The notes beneath the pieces were generated by a model. The model saw nothing but the letters and a program-made list of their open reading frames with translations. It made no database searches and had not been told where the DNA came from. Both the position numbers and the translations under genes were made by a program. A stretch of DNA of 64,000 nucleotides from Allorhodoferax sp032337135 (lineage in GTDB: Bacteria > Pseudomonadota > Gammaproteobacteria > Burkholderiales > Burkholderiaceae_C). Below, piece by piece: positions 1 through 7,550 of the stretch. Numbering within the stretch: position 1 is the stretch's first letter; each line of letters begins with the position of its first letter. Location of the stretch: positions 992,001 to 1,056,000 of the forward strand of contig NZ_JAVXZZ010000002.1 of the NCBI RefSeq assembly GCF_032337135.1, read 5' to 3'.

Positions 1-411
1 GCGCGTGCGCCCTACCGTCGAGGTGGCACCGGCAGCATGAAAGCGGTAGAAGTAGTGGCGGTTCGGTTCCAGCCCTGCGGGCTCCACGTGCACGCTCCAA
101 CCCAGTTCCGCCAGGGCCTGGGTATTGCCACGCTGGCGGATGCGGGAAAAAGCCGCATCGTCAGCCAGCTCCCACTGCACCACCACGCCGTTGCCGGCAT
201 CGGCAGGCAGGGCCTGCGGTGCAATACGCGTCCACAGCACGACCGAGTCTGCCGCCGGGTTGCCACTGGCCACGCCCAGGGCAAACGGGTCACTGCGCCA
301 GCGGGGTTGGGACCATGCCTTTGAGGGAAACACCCCACCCGCCGCCGATGCTGCCGCCAAAGCCAGCCAACGCCGACGCTGCAACAGCAGTGAGGCTGAC
401 TCAAGCTCCAC
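1..411 (-). CDS. phoD: PhoD-type alkaline phosphatase/phosphodiesterase, N-terminal part (runs off window)
   Basis: The minus-strand frame read from about 411 downward encodes a Tat-like leader (QRRRWLALAAASAAG) followed by the family signature DPFALGVASGNPAADSVVLW and TRIAPQALP, typical of the N-terminal domain of PhoD phosphatases. These are exported, metal-dependent phosphomonoesterases or diesterases that scavenge phosphate from organic esters. The start is probably GTG at 411, inside the end of the upstream dsbA-like gene (11-base overlap); a TTG at 384 is an alternative. Only about 137 codons lie in the window, so the metal ligands cannot be checked. The twin-arginine export is inferred from the RRR-W-L-A-L run. 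Confidence 0.75.
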   Translation of the reverse strand, partial: MELESASLLLQRRRWLALAAASAAGGVFPSKAWSQPRWRSDPFALGVASGNPAADSVVLWTRIAPQALPADAGNGVVVQWELADDAAFSRIRQRGNTQALAELGWSVHVEPAGLEPNRHYFYRFHAAGATSTVGRTR

Positions 412-1072
412 TGGGAGCGTGTTCCTGTTCGCGCAAAGCGATATGGCGCAGGGCCTGCTCGAACACTTCAGGCGGCTGACCACCGGAGATCAGGTGGCGG
501 TCGTTGATGACGATGGCCGGCACCGAGTGGATACCGCGCTGCTGGTAGTACTGCTCGATGGCCCGCACTTCCTTGCCGTAAGTGCCCTGCTCCAGCACCT
601 GGCGCGCCAAGGTGGCATCCAGGCCGGCCTGCACGCACAGCGCCACCAGGGTATCCGCGTCGCTGGGGTTCTTGCCTTCGCTGAAATAAGCCCCGAGCAG
701 CAAGCGCTTGAGCGCCAGCTGGTGCCCCTGCAACCCGGCCCAGTGCAGCAGGCGGTGTGCATCGAAGGTATTCCAGGTACGCGAGCGCTGGTTCAGACGG
801 AACGTAAAGCCCACGGCTGCACCGCGCTCTTCAATGGTGCGGCGGGATTGCTCCAGCTGTTCCGCATTCATGCCGTACTTGGCTGCAAGGTACTCGTTGA
901 TGTCCGCGCCTTCAGGCCCCATGTCGGGATGCAATTCAAACGGCTGGAAGTGCAGGTCGACCTGAATCTCCTCCTCCACTGCGCGCATGGCCTGCAGCAG
1001 CGAGCTCAGGCCGATGGCACACCACGGGCACACCACATCGGACACGAAATCGATCTTCACCTTGACGGGCAT
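401..1072 (-). CDS. DsbA family oxidoreductase (FrnE-like)
   Basis: A 223-residue thioredoxin-fold protein of the FrnE subgroup of DsbA-like oxidoreductases. The CPWC redox motif lies at residues 15-18 (VVCPWCAIG), right after the first strand, and the all-helical insertion and the cis-proline segment (SVPAIVIN) near residue 190 follow as expected. There is no signal peptide, so it is predicted to act in the cytoplasm, unlike periplasmic DsbA. ATG at 1072 is preceded by a good AAGGAG site, which rules out a longer upstream start. It overlaps the phoD-like gene at its end. The substrate cannot be told from sequence; related proteins are annotated as polyketide biosynthesis FrnE or as 2-hydroxychromene-2-carboxylate isomerase-like. 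Confidence 0.88.
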   Translation of the reverse strand: MPVKVKIDFVSDVVCPWCAIGLSSLLQAMRAVEEEIQVDLHFQPFELHPDMGPEGADINEYLAAKYGMNAEQLEQSRRTIEERGAAVGFTFRLNQRSRTWNTFDAHRLLHWAGLQGHQLALKRLLLGAYFSEGKNPSDADTLVALCVQAGLDATLARQVLEQGTYGKEVRAIEQYYQQRGIHSVPAIVINDRHLISGGQPPEVFEQALRHIALREQEHAPSGA

Positions 1073-1082
1073 AGACAACTCC

Positions 1083-1829
1083 TTACAGCACGAAGGGCAC
1101 CAGCCACCAACTGCGCCGCTTGTAGGCCGCCCACTCGGCATAACGCGACATGCTGGCCTCCTTGAGGACCATGTTCACGGCAAACAGGCAGCCCCACACC
1201 CACGCCAGTACCAGCACCGGCAGCCAATGCCAGGCCATCAGGGCAAAGCTGCCGTAGATCATCATTTCGCCCAGGTAGTTGGGGTGGCGAATGTAGCGGT
1301 GCACCCCATCGGTGATCAGGCCGCGCTTGACCCGCAGCGTGAAGTACTTCTGGGCATCCGCCGCAATCATGAGCACGCTGCCGAACATGCACAGGCTGAT
1401 GCACAGGCAATACCAGGCGTATTCAGGCAGCGGATAGCGCGGCTGCGATGTGCCCGAAATCAGCAACCAGCCAAACAGCCAGTACGGGCCCAGTACGAAC
1501 AGGAAGGCGTTGATGCCGCCCCCAATGGTGATGCGCTTTTGCCAGTTGGGGTCGGGAAAGGCAAAGTCCTTGAGCAACCAGACCAGTCCATAGGTGCCAT
1601 GCAGGGCCAGATAGACCCACGCTGCCGTCGACGTATTGCCGTACAGCGCCATGAGCAAGCCCAGGAAGACGAAGGTGCCACCCTTCTGGAAGTTGATCAC
1701 CCACGAGAACTTCCAGGGGCGCGGACCGCCCAGAAAATCAGAAGACAGGTAATCGGTGCAGCGCCGCATGAACAAGGCCCAGCCGGGGCCTTGGTGTGCA
1801 GACGCGACAGGAGTGGCAGGGGACGTCAT
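1083..1829 (-). CDS. membrane DUF1295 / isoprenylcysteine methyltransferase-like protein
   Basis: A 248-residue integral membrane protein with about six hydrophobic segments and, near residues 180-200, the signature RYIRHPNYLGEMMIYGSFAL. That motif is shared by DUF1295 proteins, steroid 5-alpha-reductase C-terminal domains and isoprenylcysteine or phospholipid methyltransferases, where the RHP-Y segment contacts S-adenosylmethionine or NAD(P)H. ATG 1829 is chosen because it starts just before the first soluble stretch and no in-frame ATG lies closer upstream. It sits 10 bases upstream of the DsbA-like gene on the same strand, so the two are likely co-transcribed. The substrate is unknown. Confidence 0.75.
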   Translation of the reverse strand: MTSPATPVASAHQGPGWALFMRRCTDYLSSDFLGGPRPWKFSWVINFQKGGTFVFLGLLMALYGNTSTAAWVYLALHGTYGLVWLLKDFAFPDPNWQKRITIGGGINAFLFVLGPYWLFGWLLISGTSQPRYPLPEYAWYCLCISLCMFGSVLMIAADAQKYFTLRVKRGLITDGVHRYIRHPNYLGEMMIYGSFALMAWHWLPVLVLAWVWGCLFAVNMVLKEASMSRYAEWAAYKRRSWWLVPFVL

Positions 1830-1905
1830 GAATTCATTTACTGCGATAAACGCAGGAATGATCAGACAGGAATGGGGGTTTTTCCATGGGAAAGACCCGA
1901 TTGGT

Positions 1906-1942
1906 GGAAACCCTCTAGAAGCCTGACCTTCTAGGGGTTTCC
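1906..1942. terminator. inverted repeat, possible terminator
   Basis: The arms GGAAACCCTCTAGAAG (1906-1921) and CTTCTAGGGGTTTCC (1928-1942) pair with one bulged base around a 6-base loop. It lies just past the stop of the aminotransferase gene. No T-run follows on the minus strand, so a classical intrinsic terminator is uncertain. Confidence 0.4.
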
Positions 1943-1956
1943 CCGATAGCGAGGGT

Positions 1957-3144
1957 TCAGAGTGCCTGCGCCATGCGCGCAATGCCTTCGTTGATCTTGT
2001 CCTTGTCCGCGGTGGCAAAGCTCAGTCGCAGCGTCGAGACATCGGGGTTGTTGGCAAAGAACGGCGCGCCGGGCACAAAGGCCACCAACTTGTCGATGGC
2101 AGCCTTGGCAAACACGTTGGCGTCGCTCTGCCGGCCATGCGCCCCCGTGAGCCGCGCCCAGAAGAACATGCCGCCCTGAGGCTGGTTGAAGGCAATCGCA
2201 TCACCCAGTTCACGACGCAACGCCTCGGCCATGACGCTGGCGCGTTCGGCGTAGGTGCGGCGCACGACCGCCAGTGCACCGGCCAACCGGTTCATGGAGA
2301 GGTACTGGGCGGCAATGGCCTGGGTGAGGTTGCTGGTGTGCGCATCGCTGAACTGCTTGCACATGGTGGCCTTGGCCAGCAATGCGGTGGGGGCAATGAG
2401 CCAACCCACACGCAGCCCCGGCGACAGGATCTTGCTGAACGAGCCGCAATGGGCCAGCCACTCGCGACTGCCGGGAACCTGGTCACTCAGGGCCAGCAGG
2501 CTGGCAGGCGGCGCCTGGTCGAAATACAGTTCGCCATAGGGGTCGTCTTCCACCACCAGGGTCTGGGTCTTGGCAGCCAGTTCCAACACGCGTTTGCGGC
2601 GCTCCAGGCTCAGGGTGGCACCGCTGGGGTTGCCGAAGGTCGGGATCAGGTACACAAGCTTCGGCTTGTGCTCGGCAATCAGTGCTTCGAGCTTGTCCAC
2701 GTCCACTCCATTGGCATCGACCGGTGCGCTGATGAGTTGGGCGCCGTACAGGCGGAAACACTGGATGGTGGCCAGGAAGGTCGGTGCCTCGACGATGACC
2801 TTGTCGCCCGGTGAAATCATGGTCTTGCCGATCAGGTCCAGCGCCTGCTGGGAGCCGGTGGTGACGATCAGGCCGTCGGAAGCAACAGTGGCGCCCTTGG
2901 CGCCCATGAACCCTACCAGCGCCTCACGCAATGGCTGGTAGCCTTCGGTCGCGCCGTACTGCAGCACGGCGCCGGGGGCTCCCTTGAGAACCGCGTCACT
3001 GGCCAGGGCAATGCCCTCGGCGTCAAACAGGGCCGGGTCGGGGAAACCGCCGGCAAAGCTGATGATGCCGGGCTTGCCCAGCAGCTTGAACAGTTCGCGG
3101 ATGGCGGAGGTTTCTACGTTGTTGAGGCGGTCGGCAAATTGCAT
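1957..3144 (-). CDS. PLP-dependent aminotransferase, class I/II (2-aminoadipate aminotransferase-like)
   Basis: A 395-residue fold-type I aminotransferase. The N-terminus ISFAGGFPDPALFD and the segment LQYGATEGYQPLREAL are typical of the alpha-aminoadipate/aromatic/branched-chain group related to the MocR catalytic domain. VVEDDPYGELYF carries the Asp that contacts the pyridine nitrogen, and SFSKILSPGLRVGW contains the Schiff-base lysine. It would move an amino group between an amino acid and a 2-oxo acid in the cytoplasm; the exact amino acid cannot be read from sequence. ATG 3144 starts directly at the conserved N-terminus; the extra codons upstream have no family match. Divergent from nth. 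Confidence 0.85.
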   Translation of the reverse strand: MQFADRLNNVETSAIRELFKLLGKPGIISFAGGFPDPALFDAEGIALASDAVLKGAPGAVLQYGATEGYQPLREALVGFMGAKGATVASDGLIVTTGSQQALDLIGKTMISPGDKVIVEAPTFLATIQCFRLYGAQLISAPVDANGVDVDKLEALIAEHKPKLVYLIPTFGNPSGATLSLERRKRVLELAAKTQTLVVEDDPYGELYFDQAPPASLLALSDQVPGSREWLAHCGSFSKILSPGLRVGWLIAPTALLAKATMCKQFSDAHTSNLTQAIAAQYLSMNRLAGALAVVRRTYAERASVMAEALRRELGDAIAFNQPQGGMFFWARLTGAHGRQSDANVFAKAAIDKLVAFVPGAPFFANNPDVSTLRLSFATADKDKINEGIARMAQAL

Positions 3145-3279
3145 GGTTGTGTGAGGGATGGATGCAGGTAATCGAAACGGGGCGCTTGTGGCGCCCGCGT
3201 GCACCGCAGCAAAAAGCGGATAGCATGGATTGTCGCCGAAGGATTCGAGAATTCCAGCCGTCATCGCCGCCAGCACCTG

Positions 3280-3921
3280 ATGAAAAAACCAGCCATTGAA
3301 CAGTTCTTTGCCACCCTCCAGGCGGCCAACCCGCACCCTCGCAGCGAACTGGAATACAGCAGCGACTTCGAGCTGCTGGCCGCCGTCCTGCTGTCGGCCC
3401 AGGCCACCGACGTGGGCGTGAACAAGGCAACCCGGGTGCTATTCGCCAAAGCCAACACACCGCAGGCGCTGCTGGACATGGGTCTGGAACAGCTGGAAGA
3501 ACATATCAAGACCATCGGCCTCTACCGCACCAAGGCCAAGAACCTGCTCAAGACCTGTGAAATCCTGGTTCGGGAACATGGTGGCCAGGTACCCAACGAC
3601 CGCGAGGCCCTGGAGGCGTTGCCCGGCGTCGGGCGCAAAACGGCCAACGTGGTGCTGAACATTGCATTCGGTGAGCCCACGCTGGCGGTGGACACCCACG
3701 TATTCCGTGTTGCCAACCGCACCGGCCTGGCCCCGGGCAAAACGCCGCTGGAAGTGGAGAAAAAGCTGCTCAAGCAGGTTCCTCCCGCCTACCTGCAGCA
3801 TGCCCACCACTGGCTCATCCTGCACGGACGCTACGTTTGTAAGGCAAGCACTCCAAAATGCAATGCCTGCGCGGTGGCTTCGCTATGCCGATTTAAGCTT
3901 TCGCATTCGCCAAAACCCTGA
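3280..3921 (+). CDS. nth: endonuclease III, DNA glycosylase/AP lyase
   Basis: A 213-residue endonuclease III, close to the 211 residues of the E. coli enzyme. It removes oxidised pyrimidines from DNA and nicks at the abasic site in base-excision repair. The helix-hairpin-helix LPGVGRKTANVV carries the catalytic lysine near residue 120, and VDTHVFRV carries the catalytic aspartate near 138. The C-terminus has the four cysteines of the 4Fe-4S cluster with the family spacing C-X6-C-X2-C-X5-C. ATG 3280 gives the usual N-terminus MKKPAIEQFF; the in-frame ATG at 3199 would add 27 unrelated residues. Confidence 0.96.
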   Translation: MKKPAIEQFFATLQAANPHPRSELEYSSDFELLAAVLLSAQATDVGVNKATRVLFAKANTPQALLDMGLEQLEEHIKTIGLYRTKAKNLLKTCEILVREHGGQVPNDREALEALPGVGRKTANVVLNIAFGEPTLAVDTHVFRVANRTGLAPGKTPLEVEKKLLKQVPPAYLQHAHHWLILHGRYVCKASTPKCNACAVASLCRFKLSHSPKP

Positions 3922-3941
3922 GATTGCGTTACGCTAACACC

Positions 3942-4748
3942 ATGGCCTCTCCGTCCGAATTCCTGCGCGCCCTCAAGCTTCCCGCCATGCCAGAAGCTGC
4001 CCAAGCGCTAATGCGCACTTTAAAGGACGATGATGCCGATATCGTGACGGTTCGCGACATCATTGCCAAGGACCCTGCCCTCACTGCAACCCTGCTGCGC
4101 ATGGCCAACAGCGCCATGTTTGGCCTCTCTCGCTCGGTCAGTACCCTGGACAACGCCGTCCAGGTGGTCGGCATGTCGCACATCCGAGCACGAGCGCTGT
4201 CGATCTGCATGACGCAGACCTTCAAACTGCCAAGCAATCTCAATCGCCTGGTGTTCTGGCGCCACAGCATGGTCAGCGCCGGGTATGCGGCATGGCTGGC
4301 CCACAAGCTGCACCAGGACGAAGCCCAGGCCTGGATGGCGGGCATGATGCACCGATTGGGCGAACTGGTCATCGCCCTGAGCTCCCCGCAGTTGGTCGAT
4401 CAGATAGAAAACCCGCCTTCCCTGCCAGGCGAACGCTGGCTGCGGGAACGCACCGTCCTCGGGTTCGACGAAGGCCAGCTCATGGCCGAAGTGGCACGCC
4501 GCTGGGACTTCCCCGACGAAGTGGTGGCGGCTTTCTCGCACCTGGGCCAACCCATCGCTGCGCGCCCGTTTTCCACCTTGGCCGCCATCATTCACCTGGC
4601 ATCGATGCTGGCCGATATGCCACCGGAAACGCCGGATCCAGTATCTGAGCTACCGGCTGTGCTGGTCGATACGTTGGCACTTGACGTTGCCGACCTGCAG
4701 GCCACCCGGCCCGACCCCGAGTCATTCGTGGACATGAACCTGGTGTAG
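3942..4748 (+). CDS. HDOD domain-containing protein
   Basis: A 268-residue protein made almost entirely of one HDOD domain, the catalytically silent relative of the HD phosphohydrolase fold. LKLPAMPEAAQALMRTL and the later helix IIAKDPALTATLLRMANSA are the hallmark of the family, and the metal-binding HD pair is replaced (MMHRLGELV). HDOD proteins act as signalling scaffolds and often work with cyclic-di-GMP proteins. It starts 20 bases after nth and may share its transcript. Its last 27 bases overlap, tail to tail, with cobC on the other strand. ATG 3942 is preferred over TTG 3924. The partner is unknown. Confidence 0.85.
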   Translation: MASPSEFLRALKLPAMPEAAQALMRTLKDDDADIVTVRDIIAKDPALTATLLRMANSAMFGLSRSVSTLDNAVQVVGMSHIRARALSICMTQTFKLPSNLNRLVFWRHSMVSAGYAAWLAHKLHQDEAQAWMAGMMHRLGELVIALSSPQLVDQIENPPSLPGERWLRERTVLGFDEGQLMAEVARRWDFPDEVVAAFSHLGQPIAARPFSTLAAIIHLASMLADMPPETPDPVSELPAVLVDTLALDVADLQATRPDPESFVDMNLV

Positions 4749-5288
4749 GGCGCCCCAGGCCAGGGCATCCTTGGGCCACTGGGCGGCCGATTCAAGCTGG
4801 CGTAGCCCCTTCGTCCACAGCTGTACACAGCGTGCCACGCCCGCATGGGTGATCCACAGACCCTGGTCGCACTGCAAGGCTGCCAGCTGACGGCCAAAGT
4901 CCTCCAGCGCCTGCCCCACCCGGGCAAGCATGGCGTTGGCAGACTCAGCGCCACCACAACGGTAGTTGCCGAAATCCTGCGTCCAGGCATCCATGGCCTC
5001 GAGGCCGATCGCGCCCCACCGCACGCCTTCCCAGCTTCCGAAGTCCATCTCGCGCAGGCGTGGCTCGGACTGCATGGTCAAATCAGGCCGCAGTCCTTGC
5101 AGAACATGCGCAAGCCGCTCACATCTTTGTAGCGGCGAGTACCAGACCAGCAGGTCTGCGGGCAGCGCCGTAGCCGCCTGCTGGGCGGCTTCCAACGTGG
5201 CTTGCGCGTCAGCGGCCACGTCCAGGGCGCCGTAGCACACGCCGCTGTCCACCAGAGGGCGCGCATGGCGCAGCAGCCACAGCTTCAC
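4722..5288 (-). CDS. cobC: histidine phosphatase, probable alpha-ribazole-5'-phosphate phosphatase
   Basis: A 188-residue phosphoglycerate-mutase-type phosphatase. The N-terminal KLWLLRHARP carries the RH catalytic motif, followed by the arginine/glutamate segment REMDFGSWEG and the second histidine in LWITHAGVARC. Such enzymes remove the phosphate of alpha-ribazole phosphate or adenosylcobalamin phosphate in the last step of nucleotide-loop assembly. That role is inferred from its place as the last gene after cobT and cobS. Translation probably starts at GTG 5288. It overlaps the HDOD gene by 27 bases tail to tail. Confidence 0.82.
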   Translation of the reverse strand: MKLWLLRHARPLVDSGVCYGALDVAADAQATLEAAQQAATALPADLLVWYSPLQRCERLAHVLQGLRPDLTMQSEPRLREMDFGSWEGVRWGAIGLEAMDAWTQDFGNYRCGGAESANAMLARVGQALEDFGRQLAALQCDQGLWITHAGVARCVQLWTKGLRQLESAAQWPKDALAWGALHQVHVHE

Positions 5289-5349
5289 TGGAAAACCTCC
5301 GTGCTGCGCACTGCGGTGCGAGTGTGCTTGGGGCGGCCCGGCGCTACGC

Positions 5350-6171
5350 TCATAGCGCCAAGGCCAAGCCCAGATAGAAGCCGATTTCACCGAGTTGCTG
5401 GGTGGCCCCCAGACCATCCCCCGTGAAGCCCTGCAAACGACGCTGCAGGCGCCAGGCCATGGCCGCCGCTGCCAGTGCCGAGCCCGCTACTGCGCTACCC
5501 AGCACGCATCCCGCAGATGCTACTGAAACCATAGCTGGCCACGCAATGAATACGCCGGCAACAAGGCAAAAACACCATAGAAAACCGGCCGCGAGCGCGC
5601 CCAGGCTGATCTGGTCGGCCAGCGGCTTGGACTTGGAGCCAGCCACATCGCCCACATGCGGCAGCAGGCGGATGACCAGCAGCGGCCAGGTGCGAGACAC
5701 CGCGTGGGCGGCCAGCAAGGCCAGCGCCATCAAGCTCGCCCCGTGGCTGCCCAGCAGCGCCAGCAAGCTCACCTTGGAGAGCAGTGCCAGCACCAGCGCC
5801 ATGGCACCAAAGGCCCCGACGCGCGAGTCCTTCATGATCTCCAGCGCGCGGTTGCGGTCGTAGCTGCCGCCCAGGCCATCGGCCACATCGGCCAGCCCGT
5901 CTTCATGGAAGCCGCCGGTGAGCAGCACCGTGAACACGGTACCCAGCACCGCCACCACCAGCGGGCTGAATGGGCCCGGGGGCAGGGCCTGCAGCATGCC
6001 CCAGGACAGCAGCGCCACCAGCCCACCCACCAGCACACCAATGCCCGGCAGGTGCGCAGCACTGGCCCGCAGCATGGCGGGGCTGTAGCCCACCCATTCA
6101 GCCAGGCGCCCCGTCACCGGGATGCGGGTAAAGAACTGGACAGCCAGCAGGTAATGGCGAATGGGCTGCAT
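5350..6171 (-). CDS. cobS: adenosylcobinamide-GDP ribazoletransferase (cobalamin synthase)
   Basis: A 273-residue polytopic membrane protein. It joins adenosylcobinamide-GDP with alpha-ribazole (or its phosphate) to make the nucleotide loop of cobalamin. The N-terminal AVQFFTRIPV and the acidic block GGFHEDGLADVADGLGG, with the Asp residues that bind Mg2+, are diagnostic, and SRVGAFGAMALV follows. Its ATG overlaps the cobT stop codon as ATGA, so the two are translationally coupled. A copy of the dispersed short repeat lies within the coding region (5518-5548) and is read as IAWPAMVSVA in a membrane segment. Confidence 0.95.
   Translation of the reverse strand: MQPIRHYLLAVQFFTRIPVTGRLAEWVGYSPAMLRASAAHLPGIGVLVGGLVALLSWGMLQALPPGPFSPLVVAVLGTVFTVLLTGGFHEDGLADVADGLGGSYDRNRALEIMKDSRVGAFGAMALVLALLSKVSLLALLGSHGASLMALALLAAHAVSRTWPLLVIRLLPHVGDVAGSKSKPLADQISLGALAAGFLWCFCLVAGVFIAWPAMVSVASAGCVLGSAVAGSALAAAAMAWRLQRRLQGFTGDGLGATQQLGEIGFYLGLALAL
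5518..5548. repeat. dispersed short repeat, copy in cobS
   Basis: TGCTACTGAAACCATAGCTG followed by GCCACGCAAT fits the window-wide pattern TTGCTA, a variable spacer, TAGCTGCCTGCGCA. It is diverged, and translated in frame on the minus strand. Confidence 0.5.
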
Positions 6172-7262
6172 CAGGCCTGCGCGGGCGCTTCGGTGGGCAC
6201 CTCGCCCGACTTGTCCGACACCCCGGCCGAGGCAAAGCTGGCCATCTCGCGCAGAACGGCGCACGCCGACTGCAGGAGCGGCCAGGCCAGTGCTGCGCCC
6301 GAGCCTTCGCCCAGGCGCAGGCCCAGGTCCAGCAGCGGACACACGCCCAGGTGCTGCAGCATGAACTCGTGGCCACGCTCGCCCGAGCGGTGGGCAAACA
6401 CGCAGCGCTGCAGCACCAGCGGCTGCAGCGCGTGGGCCACGAGCACAGCGCTGGTGGCAATGAAGCCGTCCACCAGCACCACGCGGCGCTCGTGTGCGGC
6501 CTGCAGCACGGCGCCGACCATCGTGGCAATTTCCAGACCACCCACCGCTGCCAGAACGTCCAGTGGCTCGCGCTGGTCGGCGTGGCGGTCCAGAACTTCC
6601 TGCAGGATGGCGGCCTTACGTTTTACCGCCGGGGCATCGAGCCCGGTACCGGCGCCGGTGCATTGCACGATGCCCAGCCCAGTGAGCTTGGCCAGCAGCA
6701 GCGAAGCGGCCGACGTGTTGCCAATGCCCATTTCACCCAACAGCAAGGCATTGCCTGGCAGGCCGCGCACCAGGTCCATGCCATGGGCCAGCGCCGCCTC
6801 GCATTCGGTGCGGGTCATGGCCGGGCCTTGGCTGGAGTCCGCCGTGCCCGAAGCGGCCTTGCGCACCTGCAAGCCTGGGCGCGTACTGCCCGCAGGCAAG
6901 CCAGCCAGGAAGTCGTGCTTGACGCCGCAGTCGACCACGGTCAACGCCAGCCCATGCTGGCGTGCCAGCACGCTCACGGCTGCGCCGCCCGCGAGGAAGT
7001 TTTCGACCATCTGCCAGGTCACGTCGCTCGGAAAGGCCGATACGCCGCGTGCGGCCAGCCCGTGGTCAGCTGCAAACACCACCATCTGCGGCTGGTCCAG
7101 CACGGGGGCTTCTGTACCAAGAATCTGACCGATCTGCAGCGCCAGCTCTTCGATGCGGCCGAGCGAGCCCAGCGGCTTGGTCTTGTTGTTGAGTTTGTCC
7201 TGCAGTGCGGTGGTGAGAGCAGGCGTAGCGATGTCCGACAGGACAGGAAGTGATGTATTCAA
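6171..7262 (-). CDS. cobT: nicotinate-nucleotide--dimethylbenzimidazole phosphoribosyltransferase
   Basis: A 363-residue enzyme that activates the lower ligand by moving phosphoribosyl from nicotinate mononucleotide to 5,6-dimethylbenzimidazole, giving alpha-ribazole phosphate. TKPLGSLGRIEELA near residue 35, the glycine-rich GEMGIGNTSAASLLLA, and LRLGEGSGAALA with the catalytic glutamate near the C-terminus are family hallmarks. The open frame continues further upstream but through a riboswitch, so those ATGs are unlikely. TTG 7262, with AGGGGA about 8 bases upstream, gives the expected N-terminus (NTSLPVLSDIATPALT). Probably the first gene of the cobT-cobS-cobC unit under riboswitch control. 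Confidence 0.93.
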   Translation of the reverse strand: MNTSLPVLSDIATPALTTALQDKLNNKTKPLGSLGRIEELALQIGQILGTEAPVLDQPQMVVFAADHGLAARGVSAFPSDVTWQMVENFLAGGAAVSVLARQHGLALTVVDCGVKHDFLAGLPAGSTRPGLQVRKAASGTADSSQGPAMTRTECEAALAHGMDLVRGLPGNALLLGEMGIGNTSAASLLLAKLTGLGIVQCTGAGTGLDAPAVKRKAAILQEVLDRHADQREPLDVLAAVGGLEIATMVGAVLQAAHERRVVLVDGFIATSAVLVAHALQPLVLQRCVFAHRSGERGHEFMLQHLGVCPLLDLGLRLGEGSGAALAWPLLQSACAVLREMASFASAGVSDKSGEVPTEAPAQA

Positions 7263-7289
7263 GGCAGTCCCCTGTGCATGAATGGTTGA

Positions 7290-7308
7290 GGACACGCTAA
7301 GCGTGTCC
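7290..7308 (-). promoter_or_regulatory. hairpin between cobalamin riboswitch and cobT
   Basis: A perfect stem GGACACGC/GCGTGTCC with a 3-base loop lies between the aptamer and the cobT start, about 28 bases before the TTG codon. No T-run follows. It may be part of the switch's expression platform, acting on translation or termination. Confidence 0.4.
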
Positions 7309-7344
7309 TGGAGCGCTGCCCGGCCTTGCAGCACCAAGAAAAGC

Positions 7345-7520
7345 ATCAGGCCGGTCTTCTGGCTTGGAGTCATCTGCCTTCCCACACCTTCCCGGCCTGG
7401 CAGCCAGTGGTTTACGTGGTGGGCATCGTCCTTACAGCGTTGGGCACGCAACGGATTTGCACCGTCTTCCCGATTCTCCCGCGGCCGTAACCAGCGGGCA
7501 CCTGAAGCTGGCGATGATAC
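7345..7520 (-). ncRNA. cobalamin riboswitch upstream of cobT
   Basis: Read on the minus strand this gap contains the conserved cobalamin aptamer blocks in order: CAGGTGCCCGC; GGGAGAATCGGGAAGACGG then GTGCAAATCCG; a CAACGCTGTAAGGACGATG block; CCACTGGCTGCC; GGGAAGG, then GCAGATGAC; and the B12 box AAGCCAGAAGACCGGCCT at the 3' end. Adenosylcobalamin binding would lower expression of cobT-cobS-cobC. The 5' boundary is approximate. It begins about 30 bases past the cobQ stop, so the downstream nucleotide-loop genes get their own switch in addition to the one before btuB. Confidence 0.9.
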
Positions 7521-7550
7521 CAGCGCCCTCGCCTGCAGTTCCGCGCCGAT

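Noticed and set aside
7262..7451. Longer cobT start within the upstream leader
   Set aside because: The extra codons are cobalamin riboswitch sequence, and the family N-terminus fits TTG 7262 with a ribosome site.
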